Source of the DNA: Flavobacteriales bacterium
GTDB taxonomy: Bacteria; Bacteroidota; Bacteroidia; Flavobacteriales; Schleiferiaceae
NCBI GenBank assembly: GCA_012269745.1
Contig: JAAXJR010000029.1
Coordinates: 1-34,152, forward strand
Direction: 5' to 3'
Length of the DNA stretch: 34,152 bases
The notes below the pieces were generated by a model that was given only the letters and a program-made list of their open reading frames with translations, did not search any database and was not told the origin of the DNA. The translations under genes and the position numbers were made by a program. Below, piece by piece: positions 1 to 7,546 of this stretch. Every line of letters starts with the position of its first letter. The first letter of the stretch is position 1.

Positions 1-1983
1 ATTAAATCGACCGCAAACAAGGACCAAATGATTGCCTTGAACAAGACGATCAATTGGAAACCGGCATCTACGGGAACGGGGCGCTTCGGGAATTGGCTTG
101 AAAACCTCAACGATTGGAACTTAAGCCGCTCAAGATTCTGGGGCATTCCATTGCCTATTTGGAGCACCGAAGAAGGCGATGAAAACATCTGTATCGGTAG
201 TGTAGAGCAGTTGCAACAGGAGATTGAAAAATCTATTGCAGCAGGCAACATGGACCACAATCCTTTGGAAGGTTTCGTGGCTGGCGATATGAGCCGTGAG
301 AACTACGACAAGATTGACCTGCACCGCCACATTATGGATACGGTGGTGCTGACTAGTGCCTCCGGAAAAGCGATGCGACGAGAAAGCGATCTGATCGATG
401 TTTGGTTCGACAGTGGTTCTATGCCGTACGCACAATGGCATTACCCGTTCGAAAACAAAGACAAGGTCGATAACGGCGGTGCCTACCCTGCAAACTTCAT
501 TGCAGAAGGTGTGGATCAAACGCGTGGTTGGTTCTTTACCCTACACGCCATTTCATCGATGGTATTCGATAAAGTCGCCTACAAGAATGTGATCTCGAAC
601 GGGTTGGTACTGGACAAGAACGGCATGAAGATGTCAAAGCGTCTAGGCAATGCAGTAGATCCATTTACTACCATGGATAAATACGGCGCGGATGCCCTGC
701 GCTGGTACATGTTGACCAATGCTTCGCCTTGGGACAACTTGCGCTTTGACATGGACGGACTGGACGAGGTTCGCCGCAAATTCTTTGGCACCCTTCACAA
801 TACTTACGCTTTCTTCGCGCTGTATGCGAATGTGGATGGCTTCAAATTTGAGGAAGCGCCAATTCCGGTTGCCGACCGCCCAGAAATGGATCAGTGGATT
901 CTTTCCGAACTCAATACATTGATTGCTCAGGTGGTCGATGGAATGGAAGCTTTCGAGCCTACTCGTGCCTTCCGTCCTATCCAGGAGTTTACCACTGAAA
1001 AGCTCTCGAACTGGTACGTACGTCTCGGTCGTCGTCGCTTCTGGAAAGGCGAGTACGCTGCCGACAAGATCAGCGCCTACCAAACGCTTTGGACGTGTCT
1101 CGAGACCTTGAGCCGATTAATGGCACCGCTCGCACCGTTCTATGCAGACAAACTCTATCAAGACCTCTACAGCGGCATTGCCCTAGAAGGTGAAAACAGC
1201 GTGCATTTGACCCAATTCCCAGTGTCGGATGATTCACTAGTTAACCCTGTACTTGAGCACAAAATCAATACGGCACGCAAGCTGACTTCGCTCGTACTGA
1301 GCATCCGTAAGAAAGAGAACTTGAAAGTACGTCAGCCGCTAGCGCGCGTTTTAGTGCCGGCGCTGAACCAGCAAGATGCAGAAGTATTAGAGAGCATTCA
1401 AAACATCCTGTTGGCAGAGGTCAACGTAAAAGCACTAGAGATCATCGCTCCAGATGCGGGTGTCTTTGTCAAAAAGGTAAAGCCAAACTTCAAGGCCTTG
1501 GGTCCAAAAGTTGGGCGTCACATGAAAGCGGTAAAAGCATTCATTGAAGGCATGGAGAGTGCAGCAATAGATGCCTTTGAAACTTCAGGTGAGGTGCGCT
1601 TTGAAGACCAAGGTCAAACCGTTACCATCAGCATTGAAGATTGTGAGGTGGTTACCGAAGACATTCCAGGAATGTTGGTCGCAACAGGCGATGGATTAAC
1701 GGTCGCACTAGATGCCGAACTAACAGAAGCATTGAAGAACGAAGGATTGGCCAGAGAGCTTGTTAACCGCTTGCAGAACCTTCGCAAATCTTCTGGCTTG
1801 GATGTAGTAGATAGAATATCAATCACCATTCAGGCAGATGACGAATTCAAATCAAATTTGAAAGCCTTCGAAAACTACGTTAAAGAAGAGGTTCTTGCGA
1901 ATGCTATAATTTGGGGAAATACAGATGAAAATACTACAGATGTAGAAGGGCACGAGATTTGCATTTCTATTTCTAAGATTTAA
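1..1983 (+). CDS. ileS: Isoleucyl-tRNA synthetase, 3' part (5' end outside window)
   Basis: Class I aminoacyl-tRNA synthetase that charges tRNA-Ile in the cytoplasm. The reading frame is open from base 1, so the gene enters from the left; the ATG at 28 is internal. About 660 residues are present. The visible part starts near the end of the CP1 editing insertion, followed by the catalytic-fold segments SRSRFWGIPLPIW, DVWFDSGSMP and GVDQTRGWFF, then KMSKR at 628-642, and an anticodon-binding domain with a C-terminal extension. The HIGH motif and most of the editing domain lie outside the window. The KMSKR form and the lack of a C-terminal Cys4 zinc finger suggest the eukaryote-like type II IleRS common in Bacteroidota, which is usually mupirocin-tolerant (family knowledge, not tested here). 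The stop is TAA at 1981-1983. A TraR/DksA gene follows after 43 bases. Confidence 0.97.
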   Translation: MKSTANKDQMIALNKTINWKPASTGTGRFGNWLENLNDWNLSRSRFWGIPLPIWSTEEGDENICIGSVEQLQQEIEKSIAAGNMDHNPLEGFVAGDMSRENYDKIDLHRHIMDTVVLTSASGKAMRRESDLIDVWFDSGSMPYAQWHYPFENKDKVDNGGAYPANFIAEGVDQTRGWFFTLHAISSMVFDKVAYKNVISNGLVLDKNGMKMSKRLGNAVDPFTTMDKYGADALRWYMLTNASPWDNLRFDMDGLDEVRRKFFGTLHNTYAFFALYANVDGFKFEEAPIPVADRPEMDQWILSELNTLIAQVVDGMEAFEPTRAFRPIQEFTTEKLSNWYVRLGRRRFWKGEYAADKISAYQTLWTCLETLSRLMAPLAPFYADKLYQDLYSGIALEGENSVHLTQFPVSDDSLVNPVLEHKINTARKLTSLVLSIRKKENLKVRQPLARVLVPALNQQDAEVLESIQNILLAEVNVKALEIIAPDAGVFVKKVKPNFKALGPKVGRHMKAVKAFIEGMESAAIDAFETSGEVRFEDQGQTVTISIEDCEVVTEDIPGMLVATGDGLTVALDAELTEALKNEGLARELVNRLQNLRKSSGLDVVDRISITIQADDEFKSNLKAFENYVKEEVLANAIIWGNTDENTTDVEGHEICISISKI

Positions 1984-2026
1984 CTAAATTCGTGCCTCTC
2001 CGACCTAGCACACAAAATTTTGAGAC

Positions 2027-2410
2027 ATGTCAGATCAAGAAAAAACAAGATACAATGACGCTGAACTTCAGGAGTTCAGAGAAATCATTGAAAAGAAAAT
2101 CGCTAAGGCGGAGGAAGATTTAGCACTACTTCGCGAGCAGTTCGCAAACGACATGAACAACGGCACTGACGACACATCACCACAGTTCAAATCGTTTGAA
2201 GAAGGTTCTATGACCATGAGTAAGGAGCGTAACTCGCAACTAGCTTCACGTCAAGAAAAATTTATTCGCGACCTCAAAAACGCAATCATCCGTATCGAGA
2301 ACAAAACCTACGGCATATGTCGTGTAACAGGCAAGCTGATCGAGGCTGATCGACTTAAGTTAGTCCCTCATGCAACTCTTAGCATGGAAGCGAAACTGAA
2401 GCAGCGTTGA
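2027..2410 (+). CDS. TraR/DksA family zinc-finger-like transcriptional regulator
   Basis: 127-residue protein of the TraR/DksA family, whose members bind RNA polymerase through the secondary channel. Residues 10-90 are highly charged and probably form the helical coiled coil. The C-terminal segment YGICRVTGKLIEADRL to VPHATLS (95-118) is the zinc-finger region. Only one Cys (98) remains of the four in E. coli DksA, so zinc binding is doubtful; this degenerate form is usual in Bacteroidota. The gene lies between ileS and lspA, and its stop overlaps the lspA start, which suggests co-transcription and translational coupling. The acidic DxxDxA tip motif of DksA is not evident, so its effect on transcription cannot be inferred. 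Confidence 0.9.
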   Translation: MSDQEKTRYNDAELQEFREIIEKKIAKAEEDLALLREQFANDMNNGTDDTSPQFKSFEEGSMTMSKERNSQLASRQEKFIRDLKNAIIRIENKTYGICRVTGKLIEADRLKLVPHATLSMEAKLKQR

Positions 2411-2994
2411 GAAAAGCGACCTTAATCGTTTTAGCAGTTCTTATTGTTGACCAAGCTGTAAAGCTCTGGGTTAAGAGTACTATGTATTTGGGCCAGAGCT
2501 ATGAAATCACGCCTTGGTTCTTCATTCATTTTACCGAAAATCCAGGAATGGCCTTTGGTTTAGAATTGGGCGGGGTTGCTGGAAAATTAGCGTTAACTAT
2601 ATTTAGAATTGGCGCTATTGCTGGTATCATTTATTGGCTTCGTTCCACCATCAAAGCTGGTACGACCAATGTAGCTATCTGGGGGATCAGTCTCATCCTG
2701 GCAGGTGCCATTGGCAATGTCCTAGACAGCCTGTATTACGGACTAATCTTTTCAGACTCATTGGGACGTGTAGCCGAATTCATGCCAGAAGCAGGCGGCT
2801 ATGCACCTGTGCTGCAAGGGAAGGTTGTAGACATGCTCTACTTCCCACTGTACGCAGGGAATTTGCCTGAGTGGGTACCTGTTTGGGGCGGCCAATTCTT
2901 CACTTTTTTCCGACCAATCTTTAACATCGCCGATACTGCCATCTCGGTAGGTGTTGGCTTATTGTTTCTCTTCCAAAGAAGTGTTTTTAAATAA
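2407..2994 (+). CDS. lspA: Lipoprotein signal peptidase (signal peptidase II)
   Basis: Inner-membrane aspartyl protease that removes the signal peptide of diacylated prolipoproteins. Visible features are hydrophobic helices near residues 4-20, 60-78, 89-110 and 172-190, the TENPGMAFG segment (43-51), GNVLD (103-107), and the two family catalytic aspartates, here D142 in GKVVDML and D176 in FNIADTA. At 195 residues it is longer than E. coli LspA (164). The extra length is mainly a loop around 115-165, typical of Bacteroidota. The start is TTG at 2407; it shares bases with the upstream TGA stop (TTGA), and this is the only start that preserves the N-terminal helix. It ends in TAATG, overlapping the pdeM start. 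Confidence 0.96.
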   Translation: MRKATLIVLAVLIVDQAVKLWVKSTMYLGQSYEITPWFFIHFTENPGMAFGLELGGVAGKLALTIFRIGAIAGIIYWLRSTIKAGTTNVAIWGISLILAGAIGNVLDSLYYGLIFSDSLGRVAEFMPEAGGYAPVLQGKVVDMLYFPLYAGNLPEWVPVWGGQFFTFFRPIFNIADTAISVGVGLLFLFQRSVFK

Positions 2995-3698
2995 TGGAGC
3001 AATGGCTGAACTACACGTTCGGCGGCCACTCTTGTCGCTTGTTTTTCGACGGCTCTTTGTATGTTGAAGCACTCGACACACTCTTTCTATCAGATATACA
3101 TTTAGGCAAAGGAGGCCAATTCAGAAAAGAAGGCATCCCTACTCCCATAGCCGTGCACAGGTTCGGTATGAAGCGCCTTTCGTCAGCTATCGACCGACAC
3201 CCAAATGCGCGTATCGTTTTTCTGGGCGATCTCTTTGAGGGCGCGCAAAACAAGGAAACCTCTGAACTGCTTACCTTCATAAAGCAGCGCCCCAATCGCG
3301 AGTTTATACTCGTGAAGGGCAATCATGATTTTGATCTACCTACCTGGTCTGAATTAAAGGTTTACGATGAGTACCACCTTGGAAATTTCATCTGTCTTCA
3401 CGAACCACCTGGTTCAAATTTTGACAAGAACATTTCCTTTGATTTCGAAAAAGCCCGTTTACAGTATCGAGAAATGTCTGAGGGAAAAGTACTGATTTGC
3501 GGTCATTTACATCCAGGTGCTAGCCTAAAGGGCAAGGGCCGGTTTCGTGTAAAAATGAAGGCCTTTTTCTTCAACCAATGGATAGGCGTTTTACCTGCCT
3601 TTGGAGCACTCACAGGTCATTATTCACTGGCAGAAAAAGGAACCTATTTCGGTATAGCTGAAAACTATGTCGTTCCGCTCGGGGATTGGGATAAATAG
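2994..3698 (+). CDS. pdeM: Ligase-associated DNA damage response endonuclease PdeM (metallophosphoesterase)
   Basis: 234-residue calcineurin-like metallophosphoesterase. All metal-binding blocks are present: DIHLGK (D34, H36), GDLFEG (D79), GNHDFD (N110, H111), LHEPPG (H136) and CGHLHPG (H171, H173). The overall order and the tail match PdeM, which in many bacteria sits with an ATP-dependent ligase, an exonuclease and an Lhr-type helicase in a DNA repair cluster. None of those partners is present in this window, so the assignment rests on sequence pattern alone. The start overlaps the lspA stop by one base (TAATG). Another metallophosphoesterase function cannot be excluded. Confidence 0.85.
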   Translation: MEQWLNYTFGGHSCRLFFDGSLYVEALDTLFLSDIHLGKGGQFRKEGIPTPIAVHRFGMKRLSSAIDRHPNARIVFLGDLFEGAQNKETSELLTFIKQRPNREFILVKGNHDFDLPTWSELKVYDEYHLGNFICLHEPPGSNFDKNISFDFEKARLQYREMSEGKVLICGHLHPGASLKGKGRFRVKMKAFFFNQWIGVLPAFGALTGHYSLAEKGTYFGIAENYVVPLGDWDK

Positions 3699-3773
3699 CG
3701 GTATTTTAACCCTCCTTTAACCATTCAGAAAGGACAGATTATGTTCTTTTGAATCCACAAAAATTCAATACAT

Positions 3774-4769
3774 ATGGAAACTGCTCCGGATATTGTTGCG
3801 TTGAACGAATCGATCAAAAACGAAAGTGCATTTATTGACTTGCTCCAAAATGAGCTAAGCAAGGTAATTGTTGGCCAAAAAGGCATGGTCGAGGGATTGC
3901 TTATAGGTCTTTTAGCGGATGGTCACATTTTGCTCGAAGGTGTTCCAGGTCTAGCAAAAACTTTAGCTATTAATAGCTTGAGCAAAACTATTGGCGCTTC
4001 CTTTTCACGGGTACAGTTTACACCGGATCTTCTCCCTTCAGATGTAGTAGGTACCCAGATCTACAACATGAAGGAGCACAAATTTGAAACAAAGCAGGGT
4101 CCAATATTCAGCAACTTCGTATTAGCTGATGAGATAAACCGTGCACCTGCCAAAGTCCAAAGTGCTTTACTCGAAGCTATGCAAGAGCGCCAGGTCACGC
4201 TTGGCGACATGAGTTATCCGCTGCCAAAGCCTTTCTTGGTAATGGCTACGCAAAACCCGGTAGAGCAAGAAGGAACTTACCCTTTGCCTGAAGCTCAAAT
4301 GGACCGCTTTCTTTTGAAAATCACATTGACCTACCCAGAGCGTGAGGACGAAAGAACCATTATGCGCAACCAACTAAGCGGTGGTTTGGCCTCATTAAAC
4401 ACGGTGGTAAGTACGGATCAAATCTTGAAAGCTCGTAAGGCCGTGGACAGCATATATATGGATGAGAAGATTGAATCTTACATTCTCGACATCGTCTTTG
4501 CCACAAGATTCCCTGAGAAATTCAATATCGTAGGATTGAACAATAAAATAAGTTTCGGAGCCTCCCCGCGTGGCTCTATTGCATTGGCCAAGGCCGCGAA
4601 GTGTCACGCATTTCTGCGACACCGTGGCTTTGTTATTCCTGAGGATGTTCGTGCTGTTGCACCGTCGGTATTGCGCCATAGAATTGGCCTGACCTACGAG
4701 GCAGAAGCAGAGGAAATCACTCAGGACGGCATCGTAACTGAGATTCTAAACACATTGATGGTGCCTTAA
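3774..4769 (+). CDS. moxR: MoxR-family AAA+ ATPase of the Bat operon
   Basis: 331-residue cytoplasmic AAA+ ATPase. Walker A is GVPGLAKT (56-63), Walker B is VLADEINRAP (116-125), and there is a MATQNP sensor-1 segment and a PLPEAQMDRF stretch, all typical of MoxR. MoxR proteins act as chaperone-like partners of the VWA-domain proteins encoded next to them. It is the first gene of the Bat operon, with the DUF58 gene following after 13 bases. A 75-base gap after pdeM probably holds the operon promoter, but I could not identify a clear TAnnTTTG element there. A conserved ORF start (ACATATGG) fixes the initiation codon. Confidence 0.95.
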   Translation: METAPDIVALNESIKNESAFIDLLQNELSKVIVGQKGMVEGLLIGLLADGHILLEGVPGLAKTLAINSLSKTIGASFSRVQFTPDLLPSDVVGTQIYNMKEHKFETKQGPIFSNFVLADEINRAPAKVQSALLEAMQERQVTLGDMSYPLPKPFLVMATQNPVEQEGTYPLPEAQMDRFLLKITLTYPEREDERTIMRNQLSGGLASLNTVVSTDQILKARKAVDSIYMDEKIESYILDIVFATRFPEKFNIVGLNNKISFGASPRGSIALAKAAKCHAFLRHRGFVIPEDVRAVAPSVLRHRIGLTYEAEAEEITQDGIVTEILNTLMVP

Positions 4770-4782
4770 AAAAGGACGCAAC

Positions 4783-5652
4783 GTGGACGCAACTACCTTA
4801 TTACAAAAAGTTCGACGCATCGAAATCAAGACGCGTAGACTGAGCGATCAACTCTTCTCTGGAGAGTACCAAAGTTCGTTCAAAGGACGAGGTATGAGCT
4901 TTGCCGAGGTACGTCCGTATCAAAGCGGCGACGATGTTCGCAGCATTGACTGGAACGTAACTGCCCGAAAGCGTGCACCGTACATCAAAGTTTTTGAAGA
5001 AGAACGAGAATTGACCTTATATCTGGTCATAGACATAAGCCGAAGTACTGAATTTGGAACCAGCGACCGAAGCAAGAGAGACCTTCAAACTGAGATTGCC
5101 GCAACCCTTGCGTTTAGCGCTATGGGCAATAATGATAAAATTGGGTTGATTCTTTTTGCCGGTCGGGTGGAAAAAGTCATTCCACCAAAGAAGGGCAAAA
5201 AGCACGTCATGCGCATCATTCAAACGTTGCTCGAGCATGAATCGCAAAGCGAAGGAACCAATGTAGATGGTGCCATTGAGCATTTGCTCAAAATCCAAAA
5301 ACGCCACAGCAACGTGTTTTTGATGAGCGATTTCTTGGGCGAAGTACCCTCGAAGAATTTTAAAATAGCCGCAAAGCGCTTTGACCTCTGTGCTATTCAC
5401 AGCTATGACAAGAAAGAAGTTGTCTTGCCGAAAGTAGGAATGCTCCCGCTACGAGACGCAGAAACTGGTAATGTTAGTTGGGTTAATTCTAACAGTAAAG
5501 AATTTGCTGCGCGACTCCGAGAAAGACACATGGCTAAAAAGGTGCAGTTAAATGCCTTGACTAAAAGATCTGGAGCGGGGTTAATATCCATAGAAATGAA
5601 CGAGGACTATGTTCCTCCAATGTTACAATACTTAAAATCTAAGTCGAAATGA
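4783..5652 (+). CDS. DUF58 protein with VWA-like domain, Bat operon
   Basis: 289-residue DUF58 protein, the usual direct partner of MoxR. The DUF58 signature is visible around residues 37-70 (MSFAEVRPYQSGDDVRSIDWN then ARKRAPYIKVFEEER). It is followed by a VWA-type metal site, DISRS (D84, S86, S88), and a Rossmann-like remainder. There is no signal peptide or membrane helix, so it is probably cytoplasmic. The start is GTG at 4783, preceded by AAAGGA, an unusually recognisable Shine-Dalgarno-like sequence for this group. The stop overlaps the next gene by ATGA at 5649-5652. Its exact role is not established; the gene order places it in the envelope-associated Bat complex. Confidence 0.92.
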   Translation: MDATTLLQKVRRIEIKTRRLSDQLFSGEYQSSFKGRGMSFAEVRPYQSGDDVRSIDWNVTARKRAPYIKVFEEERELTLYLVIDISRSTEFGTSDRSKRDLQTEIAATLAFSAMGNNDKIGLILFAGRVEKVIPPKKGKKHVMRIIQTLLEHESQSEGTNVDGAIEHLLKIQKRHSNVFLMSDFLGEVPSKNFKIAAKRFDLCAIHSYDKKEVVLPKVGMLPLRDAETGNVSWVNSNSKEFAARLRERHMAKKVQLNALTKRSGAGLISIEMNEDYVPPMLQYLKSKSK

Positions 5653-6557
5653 TGCGCAGATTGTTCTTCATATTGACCTTAGTTCTTTCTGTTTCCACTC
5701 ACGCTCAGGAAAAGTATCGCGCCGTAGACAATTCTGTCTTAAGTGCTTTCACAGATTCCACGAATTACTTCGTTGGCGGTACCGTAGACCTTATTATAGA
5801 GCATCGCATTGGGGTTGAAAATTTCTTCTTAGATACGGCTCATGGTCTGGCTATGCTCGGTGAGCGAGTAGATACCATAGGCGAAAGATTACGCAGAACT
5901 ACCTCCTATCTCGTGCTTGATTCAGGCAGTATTACTATGCCGATTGCGACCTTGGATTATACTGGAGATTTCTACACCACCGAATCACTAGTCATCAATG
6001 CGATAATTATCCCCCAACAGGAAGGAGTCGATCGGGCACCGAACCGAGAGCTGGTGGATATTGAATTTAACCTGTGGCATTGGCTGGATCATTTTAAATG
6101 GTACATCCTCGGTGGTTTTGGCTTCATCGCACTTTTGCTCGTTATTCGAAGAGTATTGAAAAGGCTTAAAAAAAGTACTCTGGGTGAAGAATTGGTCCCG
6201 GAAAAAGATTGGTTTGGAGATACGATGAGGGAGCTCCAAGCACTTCGCGAGAAGAAGCCTTGGGAGGTTGACGAAAAAGCTTACTATGTGAGTATTGGAA
6301 ATATATTGAGGCTTTACCTTGGTACTCAAACAGGACTCCCTATCAGTGAGCAGACTACGAATGAAAGCTTGAATTTGCTAAGAGATAAATGGACTTCAAC
6401 CCAATTGCAAAGCTTTGAGTTCATCATGACTAGGGCCGATTTTGTGAAGTTCGCCAAAGGTCAAATGACTGTCCAAGACCACTTAGATTGTTTGCGAAGA
6501 GCAGAGCAGTTAGTACTCGATTTCAAACCTAAAGAAGAAGGCGATGGAATGGAGTAA
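5649..6557 (+). CDS. Bat operon membrane protein of unknown function
   Basis: 302 residues. Residues 1-19 look like a Sec signal peptide ending ...STHA before Q20. There is a periplasmic beta-rich domain to about 145, one membrane helix at 151-168 (WYILGGFGFIALLLVI) followed by a basic stop-transfer stretch, then a cytoplasmic helical domain of about 130 residues. Proteins of this layout commonly occupy this slot between DUF58 and batA in Bacteroidota and resemble the BatD architecture, but I cannot name a characterised family. It overlaps the upstream gene by ATGA and batA by 14 bases, so it is tightly coupled to the operon. Confidence 0.85.
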   Translation: MMRRLFFILTLVLSVSTHAQEKYRAVDNSVLSAFTDSTNYFVGGTVDLIIEHRIGVENFFLDTAHGLAMLGERVDTIGERLRRTTSYLVLDSGSITMPIATLDYTGDFYTTESLVINAIIIPQQEGVDRAPNRELVDIEFNLWHWLDHFKWYILGGFGFIALLLVIRRVLKRLKKSTLGEELVPEKDWFGDTMRELQALREKKPWEVDEKAYYVSIGNILRLYLGTQTGLPISEQTTNESLNLLRDKWTSTQLQSFEFIMTRADFVKFAKGQMTVQDHLDCLRRAEQLVLDFKPKEEGDGME

Positions 6558-7545
6558 TTGGGAATTTAATCAGCCCCTTTGGCTTGCTGGGTTAGTGCTC
6601 ATACCTATGGCGGCGATTTTCATGGGTGTCATACGCTCGAAGCGATTCGGTCATTTCACCTACTCGCTTCTTGACGGCTTAGGTCAAAATTTCGCTGGAC
6701 GAGCGAAGAATTTCACGGCCCTACTCTCTTGGTTTGCCTTAGGATCCTTGTGTATTGCTTTGGCACGACCTCAAACTTCAGAGATTATTCAGCAACCCTC
6801 TCAAAATCTAGGGATAGATATGATGCTCTCCTTGGATATCAGCGCCTCGATGTTGGCGAAGGATTTAAAGCCGAACCGATTAGAAGCGCTCAAAGAAGTC
6901 GCTACAGATTTTGTTAGCCGACGTAAAGTAGACCGTATTGGTCTGGTGATCTATGCAGGCGAAGCCTACAGCCCAGTTCCACTGACCACTGACCATAGTC
7001 TATTGAACGAACAAATAAGATCCTTAGAATATGACATGCTCGATGGCGGTACCGCCATTGGCATGGGGTTAAGTACAGCTGCCAACAGATTGTCTGAAAG
7101 TAATGCCAAGAGCAAGGTGGTCATTTTACTCACTGATGGCGAAAACAATGCAGGTCTAGTTGACCCTATTCAAGCCGGAGAACTTTGCGCGAGCTTGGGG
7201 ATCAAAGTATATACGATTGGATTGGGAACCAACGGGGTAGCCTCTATGCCAGTGGCTATAGACCCGATGACACAAGAAATCATCTACCGTCCCCAGCAAG
7301 TGACCATCGATGAAGATTTATTAAAGCGTATTTCAGACATCACCGGGGGTAAGTACTTCAGAGCCACGGACAGAACCTCATTGGAGAACATCTATGACAT
7401 CATTGACGGGTTAGAAAAAAGCGAGATTGAAGGCTTCCAATTCTACCGTTACACTGAGCATTACAGCATCTTTGTTTGGATTGCGTTGGGCTTAATCGCC
7501 TTGGAGTTATTGTTGAATTTTGTGCTATTAAAATCGGCTTTCTAA
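6544..7545 (+). CDS. batA: BatA, VWA-domain membrane protein
   Basis: 333 residues. N-terminal membrane helices lie at about 11-30 and 57-75, followed by a VWA domain with an intact MIDAS metal site, DISAS (D98, S100, S102) with DGGTAIG and LLTDGENN further on. A C-terminal membrane helix lies at about 309-331. The topology places the VWA domain in the periplasm (inference from the helices). Bat proteins were named for aerotolerance in Bacteroides fragilis; the molecular function is unresolved. The start is inside the end of the preceding gene, and batB follows after one base. Confidence 0.94.
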   Translation: MEWSNWEFNQPLWLAGLVLIPMAAIFMGVIRSKRFGHFTYSLLDGLGQNFAGRAKNFTALLSWFALGSLCIALARPQTSEIIQQPSQNLGIDMMLSLDISASMLAKDLKPNRLEALKEVATDFVSRRKVDRIGLVIYAGEAYSPVPLTTDHSLLNEQIRSLEYDMLDGGTAIGMGLSTAANRLSESNAKSKVVILLTDGENNAGLVDPIQAGELCASLGIKVYTIGLGTNGVASMPVAIDPMTQEIIYRPQQVTIDEDLLKRISDITGGKYFRATDRTSLENIYDIIDGLEKSEIEGFQFYRYTEHYSIFVWIALGLIALELLLNFVLLKSAF

Positions 7546-7546
7546 G

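Noticed and set aside
643-1083. Minus-strand frame of 146 codons
   Set aside because: It is antisense to ileS and has no protein-like features.
3699-3773. TATGTTCTTTTG as promoter of the Bat operon
   Set aside because: It does not match TAnnTTTG and has no -33 partner at the right distance.
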